Shown: in pieces, positions 32,051 to 40,608 of the stretch
Layout of the letters: each line of letters begins with the position of its first letter
Numbering within the stretch: the first letter of the stretch is position 1
NCBI GenBank assembly: GCA_964354155.1
Contig: CAYGYG010000024.1
Span: 1 to 41,319, forward strand
DNA: 41,319 bases
Origin: CAYGYG01 sp964354155
GTDB taxonomy: Bacteria; Hydrothermota; Tepidihabitantia; SM23-42; CAYGYG01
Direction of reading: 5' to 3'
Notes under the pieces: generated by a model
Databases searched by the model: none
Told to the model about the DNA's origin: nothing
What the model saw: only the letters and a program-made list of their open reading frames with translations
Made by a program: the position numbers and the translations under genes

Positions 32051-32134
32051 AATTACCTCCTAGGCACGAGTGTTAAACCCGCTAAGTTCGATAAACAGCC
32101 TACCAATCCTAGTCAAGAAGTCAAACTTATATCG

Positions 32135-32162
32135 ATTTTAACCGATTTACAAGTCTTGTCAA
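32135..32162 (-). promoter_or_regulatory. Promoter of pilC-pilS
   Basis: On the minus strand TTGACA (32162-32157), a 16-bp spacer and TAAAAT (32140-32135). Confidence 0.7.
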
Positions 32163-32173
32163 GAGAATATTTA

Positions 32174-32274
32174 CCCCGTTAGAAAATGCCCAATCTTTTG
32201 TTTTCTTAACAGATTCCTCAACTCTCGGTCTTTCTCCATGGGACATAGTGTGTAGAACAGTGTCTCTAACGGGG
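32174..32274. other. Long-range inverted repeat in the gap upstream of pilC
   Basis: CCCCGTTAGA (32174-32183) and its exact complement TCTAACGGGG (32265-32274) enclose 81 bp. They lie in the 314-bp gap 32051-32364, which otherwise holds the pilC promoter and an AT-rich TATATATACATATATA-like run near 32310. The closed stem could frame a small structured RNA or an insertion scar; no gene is supported. Confidence 0.35.
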
Positions 32275-32364
32275 CTTATCTAATCTTATAGTTAAACTTA
32301 TCCTCTTATATATACATATATACCGAACCTCATAAATCAACTTGTCGAGCACAATACCACCATG

Positions 32365-33015
32365 TTACCGCGCATGGTCCAGCACGAACACGGTCGGAGC
32401 CTCCGGAAGCTCCGAGATATCTAACTCGGAGGACCCAACGGTCTTGACGTTGGTCACTTTCCCCAGAAAACTATCCACGCCGGCGATTGGGAAACCGCAT
32501 TTGGCGGTCTTGTAATGCATCGGGAGGATTATGCTGGGCCGAAGCAGCTTGATAACCTGGCTCGCTTCCTGGGCATCGATTGTGAAGAATCCTCCGACCG
32601 GCACCATCAAGACGTCGACCGGGCCGATTGCCTTCGCGTGGCGATCATCAAGCTCGTGCCCCAAGTCGCCCAGATGCAGCACTCTCATGCCGTCAACTTC
32701 AAGAAGGAAAACCGTGTTGCTCCCCCGCTCGGCTCCCTGGGTCTTGTCGTGGTGCACGTCAAACCCCTTCACCTTGACATCCTTCATCGTTCTTTCGACC
32801 GCCCCCCGGACGACAACCGGTTTACCCTGTATCGCGGCCGTATCGTTGTGATCGTCATGCTCGTGCGAAATCGTCACCAGATCGGCCTTCTCACCGACCT
32901 CGGAATAACCAATACCGCCGCCGAAAGATCCCGCCTTGTAAGGGTCGGTGATGATCCTTGTTCCCCGCCGCGAGGTGATCAGGAAGGAAGCGTGACCCAA
33001 AAACTTGATCTTCAT
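32365..33015 (-). CDS. UPF0173-type metal-dependent hydrolase (MBL fold)
   Basis: A 216-residue metallo-beta-lactamase-fold protein of the UPF0173/YtkL-like group. MKIKFLGHASFLI begins the fold. The metal motif is HEHDDH (51-56, the HxHxDH pattern), with D117 in HLGDLGH and His167 in LPMHYK as further ligands. I chose the ATG at 33015 because GGAGG stands five bases before it. The substrate is unknown; relatives are listed as L-ascorbate-6-phosphate lactonase-like hydrolases. It is 47 bp downstream of glmL and probably the last gene of that operon. Confidence 0.85.
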   Translation of the reverse strand: MKIKFLGHASFLITSRRGTRIITDPYKAGSFGGGIGYSEVGEKADLVTISHEHDDHNDTAAIQGKPVVVRGAVERTMKDVKVKGFDVHHDKTQGAERGSNTVFLLEVDGMRVLHLGDLGHELDDRHAKAIGPVDVLMVPVGGFFTIDAQEASQVIKLLRPSIILPMHYKTAKCGFPIAGVDSFLGKVTNVKTVGSSELDISELPEAPTVFVLDHAR

Positions 33016-33062
33016 AAAACCTCCAACCCTCCCCAAATCTCATGTATGCCGTTCATGCCCTC

Positions 33063-34889
33063 TCACAGGCCATGGTACATGTTCAGTGCCTTGTACCACT
33101 TCTTGAGCGAGCTAATGCGCTTCCCGGGATCGGTTGGCAGAGCGAACGGCCGCCGCCCGCGGCAGTCAATGATCAATCCGACTATCCCCCCTTCCACGCC
33201 GCAGTCCAGGGTTTTACCCCGACCGGCGCCGACATCGAAGCCCTTCGTCGGATCGATGGTCGCCTTCGCCTTCTTGCCGACCCCAAGCGGGTGGACGAAA
33301 ATGTCGCCGAAATCAACTGCTTTCTCGAACGTCTCGCCGTTGTCCATTTCCAGTTTGACTCGGACGCACTTCGCGCCGTCCTTGCCTTCTCCAACCGGCG
33401 AAATGACGGTTCCCAGGTGAATCAGGCAGTCCTTGTCGAAAACCTCGGTCGCGGCCTTCTCGTGAACGGTCGACAGCACGCCAAGATGCGGCATCATGAA
33501 GATACTATCAACCGCAAGCTGAGTCACGCCCTCCGGCAGGAAAGCATCGATCATCATCAGGGCAGCCTGGTTGCGACGCGGCGCGTGCGACAGCACGCCG
33601 CCCGAACCGATGATCAAGTTAAGACTGAAAAGATCGATCAAGGTCTCCCCGGACATCGTCTGAGCAAAAGCGTCCGAGATCGTTCGCTCCTGCTGGACGC
33701 CCTTGAGCCCTACCGCCATCGACTTGTGCTGTTCAAAAGCAAGACGCAAGGCCTCCCGTGAAATTGCCTGTTCGACCTGCAGGTCTTCGAGTGAGTGAGG
33801 AATTGTCGTGGGCCGGATCATTTTGTTGCGGATACGGTTGCGCAAATCGGCCTCGTCCATACTGAAAGGCAGCCAGCGAATCAGGTTCTCGACGCCCGTC
33901 TCGGCCAGCACATTGGAGATGCTGTAGGATAGTCCCAGATTGGCGCTCACCGTCCGGTTGAAAACACCCTTGATGACCGAGAAAACGTCGGTCGTCGCCC
34001 CGCCGATGTCAACGCCGATGACTTCGATGTTCTGGCGGCGTGCCGCCGTTTCGACCAGCAAGCCGACCGCGGCGGGCGTCGGCATGATCGGGACATCAGT
34101 CCAGGTCATCAGCTTCTTGTAACCGGGCGCGTGCGCCATCACGTGCTCCATGAACAAATCGTGGATCTTGTGGCGGGCCGGATTCAAGTTCTCCTTCTCC
34201 AAGACCGGCCTGATATTCTCAACGATGACCAGCGCGGTCTTATCGTTAAGCGTATTGTGAACGAGATCACGCGCCTCCTTGTTGCCGGCATAGATCACCG
34301 GCAGGTTGTAGCCGACACCGAAACGCGGCTTGGGGTCGGCGGCGCGAATCAACTCGGCCAGCTCGACCACATGCGAAATCGTGCCGCCGTCGATTCCGCC
34401 GGAGAGAAGAATCATGTCGGGACGCAGCGTTCTGATGCGCTCAATCTTCTCGTGCGGCAACCTTCCGTCGTTGGAGGCAATGACATCCATGACGATCGCA
34501 CCGGCGCCGAGCGCCGCCCGTGCCGCGCTCTCCGCGGTCATGGTTATCACCACCCCGGCCACCATCATCTGCAGACCGCCCCCGGCCGACGATGTCGACA
34601 TGTACGTATCGACCCCTTCTTCCTTGCTCTTCACCTGTTTTATGATCTGCTCGCCGTCCAGTATCTTCTTGCCGCTCAGCTCCTCGACTTCGCGAACCGC
34701 GTTGAGCACGCCCCGGGTGACGTCCTCGAAGGGCGCCTCGACCGTCGTCGGAGCCTCACCCCGGACGATGAGCCGGTATTCTTCGCCTCTTTTCTCGATA
34801 AGAATCGCCTTGGTGGTCGTACTCCCGCAGTCGGTTGCCAGAATTGTGTTTATCTTGGTGCTATCCAGCTTCGCCGGCTCGCTGCTCAC
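33063..34889 (-). CDS. glmL: GlmL/MutL-type ASKHA ATPase
   Basis: A 608-residue protein of the MutL/GlmL family (unrelated to the mismatch-repair MutL). ASKHA nucleotide-binding motifs are TDCGSTTTK (19-27), LSGGIDGGT (162-170) and GVDIGGATTD (292-301). Known members sit beside adenosylcobalamin-dependent aminomutases such as glutamate mutase and are thought to reactivate or assist them. Here no mutase is nearby: the upstream genes are an unknown 93-residue protein and gcvPB. The start is GTG, overlapping the upstream stop by four bases. The gene may serve a mutase encoded elsewhere, or may have been recruited to glycine metabolism. Confidence 0.85.
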   Translation of the reverse strand: MSSEPAKLDSTKINTILATDCGSTTTKAILIEKRGEEYRLIVRGEAPTTVEAPFEDVTRGVLNAVREVEELSGKKILDGEQIIKQVKSKEEGVDTYMSTSSAGGGLQMMVAGVVITMTAESAARAALGAGAIVMDVIASNDGRLPHEKIERIRTLRPDMILLSGGIDGGTISHVVELAELIRAADPKPRFGVGYNLPVIYAGNKEARDLVHNTLNDKTALVIVENIRPVLEKENLNPARHKIHDLFMEHVMAHAPGYKKLMTWTDVPIMPTPAAVGLLVETAARRQNIEVIGVDIGGATTDVFSVIKGVFNRTVSANLGLSYSISNVLAETGVENLIRWLPFSMDEADLRNRIRNKMIRPTTIPHSLEDLQVEQAISREALRLAFEQHKSMAVGLKGVQQERTISDAFAQTMSGETLIDLFSLNLIIGSGGVLSHAPRRNQAALMMIDAFLPEGVTQLAVDSIFMMPHLGVLSTVHEKAATEVFDKDCLIHLGTVISPVGEGKDGAKCVRVKLEMDNGETFEKAVDFGDIFVHPLGVGKKAKATIDPTKGFDVGAGRGKTLDCGVEGGIVGLIIDCRGRRPFALPTDPGKRISSLKKWYKALNMYHGL

Positions 34890-35167
34890 TTCTTGCTCCT
34901 TTCATTCTCAAGCCTTTCAATCTCAACGATCAAATCCTCGATGTTCTCCCGTTCTTCGAGCAGACTCGTGATCTCATCGTACTCCGCATACTTGAAAAAG
35001 GCATGGTAGAACGGGTTGAAAAAGACCATGGTCTGGCTGGCCAGAAACGAAAGCGGCTTGCTCGACTCAAGCATGACGATCGCCACCGGCGCCAGCTTCA
35101 TGTCCACCACCTTTTGAGCCAGCCGCCCCATCAAATACTTCTTGCGCTCCTGACTGACTTCAGTCAT
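34886..35167 (-). CDS. Conserved-looking 93-residue protein of unknown function
   Basis: I do not recognise this protein. It begins MTEVSQERKKYLMGRLAQKVV, has an alpha/beta-like centre (PVAIVMLESSKPLSF, then ASQTMVFFNPFYHAFFKYAEY) and ends in a charged helix likely to be a coiled coil (LLEERENIEDLIVEIERLENERSKK region). There is no signal peptide or clear membrane helix. It shares four-base overlaps with both neighbours (ATGA with gcvPB, GTGA with glmL), so all three proteins are made in a coupled manner. This tight linkage suggests a subunit or adaptor for GlmL or GcvPB. Confidence 0.7.
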   Translation of the reverse strand: MTEVSQERKKYLMGRLAQKVVDMKLAPVAIVMLESSKPLSFLASQTMVFFNPFYHAFFKYAEYDEITSLLEERENIEDLIVEIERLENERSKK

Positions 35168-36612
35168 TTCGCTCCGGGGACGTAGCGGACAATCATGTCT
35201 TTGGCCGCTTTCACCTCGTCGAGCCGCCGCACCGGTGTTGCATAGGGGGCACCGCGCAGCAGCTCGGGATCTTCCCTTGCTTCCCGGGCAATCTGCTTCA
35301 TGACCGTGATAAAGTTGTCCAGCGACTCCCGGGATTCACTCTCGGTCGGCTCGATCATCAGGGCTTCCGAGACGATGAGCGGGAAGTAGACGGTCGGGGC
35401 ATGGAGGCCGAAATCAAGCAGCCTCTTGGCGACATCCAGCGTTCGGACGTTGTGTTCGCGGAGATTGACTCCGGAGAGCACGCCTTCGTGCATGCACGGC
35501 ACATCATAAGGCAGTTTGAAGTATTCCTTGAGCGACTGGATAACGTAGTTGGCGTTGACGATCGCACCCCGGGCCACCCTGCGCAAGCCTTCTTCGCCCA
35601 GCATTCTAACGTACGTATAGGCGCGCACCAAGACGAGGAAATTCCCCAGATACCCGTGGACCCGGCCGATCGTCGCCGGGTGACAATCCTCGAGCCGGTA
35701 TTTCAAACCGTCTTTCACGACACAGGGGACCGGCAAGAATTCAACCAGGTCCTTGCGCACCGCGACCGGGCCCGCCCCCGGACCGCCGCCGCCGTGCGGG
35801 GTTGAAAAAGTCTTATGCAGATTGAAATGAATCACGTCGAACCCGCATGCCCCCGGCCGGATGATGCCGACGAGCGCATTGAGGTTCGCCCCGTCCAGGT
35901 ACAGTAGCCCGCCCTTGCCGTGGACGATCTGCGCGATCTTGGCCAGCTCTCTTTCAAACAAGCCCAGAGTGTTGGGATTGGTCAGCATCAAGCAGGCGGT
36001 ATCCTCGTCCATCAGCTGCGCCAGTTTGCCGATGTCAACCAGCCCGTGCTGGTCCGACGGCAGCGCAAGCGGTTTAAAACCCGACAAGGTAACGCTGGCT
36101 GGATTGGTGCCGTGCGCCGAGTCCGGTATCAATACTTTGGTACGGCGCCGCCCCTTCTTAAGGTGATAAGCCCGAATCATCATGATGCCGGTGAACTCAC
36201 CCTGCGCGCCGGCGGCCGGCTCAAGGGTGATGCCGTCAAGGTCAACGATCTTGAGCAGATACTCACCCAGTTCGGCGATGAGCTTGAGCGCGCCTTGAAT
36301 CGTGGTTTCGGGCTGGAACGGGTGCAGCGAAGTGAACTTCGGCTCACGGCAGGTTTCCTCATTGATCTTCGGATTGTACTTCATGGTGCAAGAACCGAGC
36401 GGATAGAAGCCCTTGTCAACATGGTGGTTCATGGTCGACATGTTGACAAAGTGACGGACGACGTCCGGTTCACTGATCTCGGGTAGATTGGGTTTATCCT
36501 TTCTCAAGAACTTCTCCCCAATCGCTTCCACCAAACACATATGGGGGACATCGATCGACGGCAGGCAGTAGCCTTTACGGCCGGGCCGGGATTTCTCGTA
36601 AATCAAGTCCAC
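35164..36612 (-). CDS. gcvPB: Glycine dehydrogenase (decarboxylating) subunit 2
   Basis: A 482-residue protein matching the C-terminal half of the glycine cleavage P-protein. The PLP lysine is Lys267 in HFNLHKTFSTPHGGGG, a family signature; PLGSCTMKYNPK, ITLEPAAGAQGE and SAHGTNPAS are further hallmarks. With GcvPA it decarboxylates glycine and passes the aminomethyl group to GcvH. gcvPA, gcvT and gcvH are not in the window and cannot be immediately upstream in this operon, since it starts at the promoter 36822-36849. The start is GTG, two bases after the DUF6485 stop. Confidence 0.93.
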   Translation of the reverse strand: MDLIYEKSRPGRKGYCLPSIDVPHMCLVEAIGEKFLRKDKPNLPEISEPDVVRHFVNMSTMNHHVDKGFYPLGSCTMKYNPKINEETCREPKFTSLHPFQPETTIQGALKLIAELGEYLLKIVDLDGITLEPAAGAQGEFTGIMMIRAYHLKKGRRRTKVLIPDSAHGTNPASVTLSGFKPLALPSDQHGLVDIGKLAQLMDEDTACLMLTNPNTLGLFERELAKIAQIVHGKGGLLYLDGANLNALVGIIRPGACGFDVIHFNLHKTFSTPHGGGGPGAGPVAVRKDLVEFLPVPCVVKDGLKYRLEDCHPATIGRVHGYLGNFLVLVRAYTYVRMLGEEGLRRVARGAIVNANYVIQSLKEYFKLPYDVPCMHEGVLSGVNLREHNVRTLDVAKRLLDFGLHAPTVYFPLIVSEALMIEPTESESRESLDNFITVMKQIAREAREDPELLRGAPYATPVRRLDEVKAAKDMIVRYVPGAK

Positions 36613-36614
36613 GG

Positions 36615-36812
36615 TTACTTTCCTCTCCCCGTCTTGAAGAAATACTCAAGCGAGCGGTCGTAGGTCCGCTCCGCCTCTCTCGAGAATAAACAACCGGGAA
36701 TCTCGCCGGCCTGCCGGTGGAATTCGAGGCATTCACAGCATTTGCCTTTTCTCGCACAGGGTTCGTAAGTGCAAGAACAGTTTGATTTATTGGCCTTTAC
36801 GTTGCATTCCAT
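36615..36812 (-). CDS. DUF6485-like small cysteine-rich protein
   Basis: A 65-residue protein with eight cysteines (positions 3, 12, 14, 19, 25, 26, 28 and 41) in the pattern CSCTYEPCARKGKCCECL, then PGCLFSREAERTYDRS. This matches the DUF6485 family, small presumed zinc or Fe-S proteins of anaerobes. It is the first gene of the gcvPB-glmL operon. The predicted transcription start (about 36815) is only three bases before the ATG and no Shine-Dalgarno sequence exists, so the message is probably leaderless. Its role is unknown. Confidence 0.8.
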   Translation of the reverse strand: MECNVKANKSNCSCTYEPCARKGKCCECLEFHRQAGEIPGCLFSREAERTYDRSLEYFFKTGRGK

Positions 36813-36821
36813 GCGTCGATT

Positions 36822-36849
36822 ATTATACTGAGAATCACCGTTGTGTCAA
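36822..36849 (-). promoter_or_regulatory. Consensus promoter of the DUF6485-gcvPB-glmL operon
   Basis: On the minus strand a perfect TTGACA (36849-36844), a 16-bp spacer and a perfect TATAAT (36827-36822). It is followed by only nine bases before the ATG, which predicts a leaderless transcript. Confidence 0.85.
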
Positions 36850-36946
36850 GACGTGTTTGCCCCCCGCCCAAGCTTCTTCCCGATGTGCGGATCTGACGCT
36901 ATGCCTCGAAACTAACGACCGTTTCCCGGATGATTCTCAAGCCCGC

Positions 36947-38479
36947 TCAAAGCTCCCCCAGCAACTCCCGGGCAACGGCAACCTCCGGTGCCGAGCCGAA
37001 GTCCAGCACGATCGTCTCAAGCACCGCTGTCGCCTTGGTCTTCTCCCCGGTTGCCAGTAGGACCCTTGCCTTGGTCAAGAGCAGTGCGGCCCGTTTCTCG
37101 CCCCGCTCGTACGCCCGTTCGTACTCCTCGATCACGCCCAATGCCCGGTCATAGCGTTGCGCGGCGCAGTGCCGATCAACGACCCAGTCATAGCCGTACT
37201 CAGCCAGGGACGGATAGCGCCCGATAAATACCCGGGCGGTGTCGATTGCCGCCCCGTCGGCGTCGATCGCACCCAGGTAGAGCATGCGGGCGTAGGTCGC
37301 CAGCGCCGCACTGTCCCCGCCCGCCCTGCGTATCACGAACAGCCGCTCCAGCGCGTCGTTGGCCAGAGGGCTGGCCGGGAACCGATCGACCAACCAGTTA
37401 TACGCGCTGACCGCTTCCGCCACGTCATGCCGGTAAAGACTGACATTGGCCCGTTCCCAAAATACCGCAGCCAGCGACTCGCGCGGCACCACGCTTGCCG
37501 CCCGGAGGAGAACTTGGTTGGCGCCATCCAAGGCGCCGCGCCGCAGCCGAATCCCCGCCATGACGAGATGGGCCGACAAAGGCCACGTTTCATCGGCCAA
37601 CCCGGCGATGATTTTTTCCGCCGCATCAAGATCGCCCCGCTGCATCAGACACTCGGCATAGAGAATCCGGGCCGGGGTGCTCTTCTCATGCTCCAGGCGC
37701 CGGAGCGCATTGTCAAAGTCACGCCGGGCCATGAAAACCCCCGCGGCATCGACATCAAGACCAAGCTGATCGTAGCAGAGAAGCGCCAGGCTGTCCAAGC
37801 CTTTGGTCTGACACAGGCGGGCGAAGGTCTTGATCACACCTTCGTCCCCGAGCTTCAAATACTCGTGCACGGCGGCCTTATAGTCATCATCGGCCAGATA
37901 GATTCGGGCTTGAAGCTGACCTTTGGTCTTCCGGTTCAACGACGCACTCCCGACAAGTTGTGCCACCTTCCGGTCTTTCTTGTAGAACTGCACGATGCGC
38001 TCGGCCGCGGTAGTGAAATCAGCCGACCTTTCCGCCAGCGTGTCATACCTGAGCCAGTTCAGCAGTTCGATGGCGCCGGATCGGAAATCACCGGTCCGGT
38101 TATACAAACTTGCGACTTCGAATGCATGGGCCGCGCGATTGCCGAGCAGCCTCCGCCATTCCCGGTACAGCCCGATCAACTCATCGAGACGGCCATAACC
38201 TTCAAGGAGCGCCGCCGAACGCTGAAAGACCGGTGGCTCGGGTCTTAGTTTGATCACCTCAACGAGGGTGCGGCGGGCTACAGCAAAATCGTCTACCCTG
38301 AGATATGCTTCGGCCAGGCCAAAACGAATTTCGGTCTCCTGCCGGTGCTGATCCTCCAATGCTTGGGCGTAGGCGATGAACTCGGCAATCCGGCCGCTTC
38401 TGAATGATTCATCCTTCCGTTGGTTGAATTTCTGGAAATCAAAAACCTGGGCTGTCACAAATAGCAGTAACAGTAACAT
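36947..38479 (-). CDS. Exported TPR-rich protein
   Basis: A 510-residue helical repeat protein. A short hydrophobic start (MLLLLLFVTAQVF) probably exports it. TPR-like pairs of helices run to the end, for example IRFGLAEAYLRVDDFAVARRT, ARILYAECLMQRGDLDAAEK and ALLLTKARVLLATGEKTKATA. No catalytic motif is visible. Such proteins act as periplasmic scaffolds. It lies 21 bp downstream of the GH18 gene and is probably co-transcribed with it. The ribosome site is weak. The following 134-bp gap (36813-36946) holds only the divergent-looking promoter of the next operon, on the same strand. Confidence 0.75.
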   Translation of the reverse strand: MLLLLLFVTAQVFDFQKFNQRKDESFRSGRIAEFIAYAQALEDQHRQETEIRFGLAEAYLRVDDFAVARRTLVEVIKLRPEPPVFQRSAALLEGYGRLDELIGLYREWRRLLGNRAAHAFEVASLYNRTGDFRSGAIELLNWLRYDTLAERSADFTTAAERIVQFYKKDRKVAQLVGSASLNRKTKGQLQARIYLADDDYKAAVHEYLKLGDEGVIKTFARLCQTKGLDSLALLCYDQLGLDVDAAGVFMARRDFDNALRRLEHEKSTPARILYAECLMQRGDLDAAEKIIAGLADETWPLSAHLVMAGIRLRRGALDGANQVLLRAASVVPRESLAAVFWERANVSLYRHDVAEAVSAYNWLVDRFPASPLANDALERLFVIRRAGGDSAALATYARMLYLGAIDADGAAIDTARVFIGRYPSLAEYGYDWVVDRHCAAQRYDRALGVIEEYERAYERGEKRAALLLTKARVLLATGEKTKATAVLETIVLDFGSAPEVAVARELLGEL

Positions 38480-38500
38480 GCGCGCCGATCCGGCTATCGA

Positions 38501-40495
38501 CTACCGGAGAAAGGCGACCTTACGCACCACCCGCGCCGACGGGTTCTTGTCTCTACGAGACCCCTTAGAGGAGTCCCGTAGGGATCCAGACGTAGAAACG
38601 ACGAAATAGGTTCCGGCCGGAAGCCGTCGTCCCGTGTCGTCGGTCCCGCACCAAGTCACCCTCTGGATTCCGGGCTTCAGCTGCTCGTCTCGATAGAACG
38701 TCTTCACGCAGCGTCCCGAACCGTCGAACACCCGGAGAGTATTCTTCCCGGTTTCTGAAACCGAAAACCAGATAGCCAACTTATCCTGAAATGGGTTGGG
38801 CCCAAGGGTAAGAATCCCGGATCTCGGATTCTGCATCTCGGAGGAAAACTCTTCAACCGGGGCAACCTGGATAAACGACAGGTCGTCCCAGCGATCCCAG
38901 TACCCATAGCCCTGGATGCACAACCTGAGCCGGGCAAAACGGGTCCCGCCCGGTGCCAAAGCCGGTCCGGTGGTTAAAAACCGGTATTGATTGGAATCGC
39001 TGACCAGCTCAGGTGAACTCACCTCGGCAAGAATCGCATGATCGGCGTCGAACCACTGGATATTCAGTTTCATCCGATTGCCGCACCCATCATTCTTTCG
39101 TGCCCATCCTGAGAATTCATACCTTGCGCCGGCCAAGACCATGACGTCTTGGAAAACAACGGAGTTCACCGGCCAGGCACGACCCAGTGAATCAGGGTTG
39201 TGGCGGATTGCGTACTGACCGCCGTGAACGTAATCGTTGGCTCTCTCCCACTGCGCATACTCGCCGAGGCACCAGCCGGCGGGAACCGGATTGGGATTGC
39301 TGGGCACGCCGACCGTGTCGATAATCCACGTCTCGCAATCGCCGTTGGTGAAGAACGACCCCGGGCGGTTGAACGCACTCATGATCGCGGCCCATAATTC
39401 CTGCCTCGCGCCGTCATAGGCCAGGGCCCACATGCCGGAACCGACCAGCCGATTGCGGTTCAAGTCGTCGTACTTGACCAGCAAACTCTGCTCATTGTCG
39501 AACCAGCCCTGATACCACTGGGCTCCGCTCTGCCAGGCGTACCACGGCGTCTGGGATTCACCATCCCAGCGCTCGCCCCGCGCCCGGGCGCGGGGCACGG
39601 CGTCGGCGTAGATCGTGGCGCTGCCGCTACCGGTGGTTCGGGAATGAGCGCTGCCCGTCTCGGTCGGCCACTCATAACCGTAGTATGGCAGACCAAGGAT
39701 GATCTTGCCCCGATTGTAATTCGTCTTGACCAGGTAGTCGGTTGTCGTCCAGCGGATATTGTAGGTTCCCCAGCCGGCAAGAGGAGCACAGGGCCCGGCC
39801 TCGGACGACCCTGAATAGTGGTAGTTGTAGCCCATGATGAACACCCCGTCGGTGGTGTCGGCAATGGCCCGATAATCAAACGCATTCGACCAGTCAACCG
39901 GGGGCGTCGCGATCGTTACCTCCAAACCATAAGGCCGGAAAGCTGCGGCCAGCTGCTGCATGAAAATCGTCAGGTTGGCCCGGTCCGCACCCGGCACGCC
40001 TTCAAAGTCGATGTTCACGCCTTCGATGCCCGCACTGCGAACCATGTTAAGAAGGTTGTTAATCGCATTGGTCGCCCCGGTCGTAACGATTGAATGTATG
40101 GTTGCGCCGTTAAAACAGGTTGCGCAAAGGATGACCTTCACGCCGGTACGGTGGGCATGAGAAATACCCCAGGCCCAGGTCTGCGGGAAATTGTGGCTGT
40201 TGTTGAGCGACCCGTCCCCGTTCACGCCCACGCTGAAGCAGGCATAGTGGGTGATCTTGTTGAAGTGGAGAAACTGATCGCTGGTCCAGTAAGGGCTGTA
40301 ACCGTAGACGGTCCTTTCGACCAAGACCTGGGGCCGGGGACCAAGCGGCCCGTAGCGCGGTTGACTGCCGTCGCCCTTGACCGCGGGCCCTTCGGTTTGG
40401 CGGCGCTCCCACTCTATCTGGTGTATACCTTTGGGCTGCTCCATCACCTGGGATAGGGCCACCAATGGCAAAAATGCCAGGACAAGGGTTCTCAT
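38501..40495 (-). CDS. Secreted GH18 family glycoside hydrolase with sorting domain
   Basis: A 664-residue exported enzyme. A signal peptide (MRTLVLAFLPLVALSQ) precedes a GH18 barrel (about 60-375): VYGYSPYW, THYACFSV, the catalytic motif EGVNIDFEG with acid/base Glu165 and Asp163, IMGYNYHYSG, and GLPYYGYEWP, as in chitinases and spore-type peptidoglycan hydrolases. Residues 378-555 look like a carbohydrate-binding beta-sandwich (FTNGDCETW...WDDLSFIQV). The last 100 residues are the FlgD/T9SS type-A sorting domain, carrying a 15-residue insertion encoded by a palindromic repeat (38549-38584). I chose the ATG at 40495 (GAGG upstream) over a TTG at 40507. It leads an operon with the TPR gene. 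Confidence 0.88.
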   Translation of the reverse strand: MRTLVLAFLPLVALSQVMEQPKGIHQIEWERRQTEGPAVKGDGSQPRYGPLGPRPQVLVERTVYGYSPYWTSDQFLHFNKITHYACFSVGVNGDGSLNNSHNFPQTWAWGISHAHRTGVKVILCATCFNGATIHSIVTTGATNAINNLLNMVRSAGIEGVNIDFEGVPGADRANLTIFMQQLAAAFRPYGLEVTIATPPVDWSNAFDYRAIADTTDGVFIMGYNYHYSGSSEAGPCAPLAGWGTYNIRWTTTDYLVKTNYNRGKIILGLPYYGYEWPTETGSAHSRTTGSGSATIYADAVPRARARGERWDGESQTPWYAWQSGAQWYQGWFDNEQSLLVKYDDLNRNRLVGSGMWALAYDGARQELWAAIMSAFNRPGSFFTNGDCETWIIDTVGVPSNPNPVPAGWCLGEYAQWERANDYVHGGQYAIRHNPDSLGRAWPVNSVVFQDVMVLAGARYEFSGWARKNDGCGNRMKLNIQWFDADHAILAEVSSPELVSDSNQYRFLTTGPALAPGGTRFARLRLCIQGYGYWDRWDDLSFIQVAPVEEFSSEMQNPRSGILTLGPNPFQDKLAIWFSVSETGKNTLRVFDGSGRCVKTFYRDEQLKPGIQRVTWCGTDDTGRRLPAGTYFVVSTSGSLRDSSKGSRRDKNPSARVVRKVAFLR
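38549..38584 (-). repeat. Palindromic repeat inserted in frame in the GH18 gene
   Basis: GTCTC-TAC-GAGAC (38549-38561) and TCCC-GTA-GGGA (38574-38584) make two small hairpins inside the final strand pair of the sorting domain. The same two motifs occur in the intergenic element at 10383-10472. The other three sorting domains have 18 residues after the (A/N/P)G-x-YF motif; this one has 33, an excess of 15 residues or 45 bp. Confidence 0.65.
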
Positions 40496-40518
40496 TGCAT
40501 GCCTCAAACCTGCGCCCC

Positions 40519-40546
40519 ATTATAGGCTCTGAGTTTGGATTGTCAA
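40519..40546 (-). promoter_or_regulatory. Consensus promoter of the GH18-TPR operon
   Basis: On the minus strand TTGACA (40546-40541), a 16-bp spacer and TATAAT (40524-40519), both perfect. The predicted leader is about 17 nt. Confidence 0.85.
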
Positions 40547-40608
40547 CGGAGGATTGCGAACGCTCTCGAGAAACCCTTTGCCGGCCGATCGCAAACGAAT
40601 GCGTGTTT

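Noticed and set aside
32127..32246. 39-codon minus-strand frame (MSHGERPRVEESVKK...) upstream of pilC
   Set aside because: Protein-like composition, but no ribosome site, and it overlaps the pilC promoter at 32135-32162.
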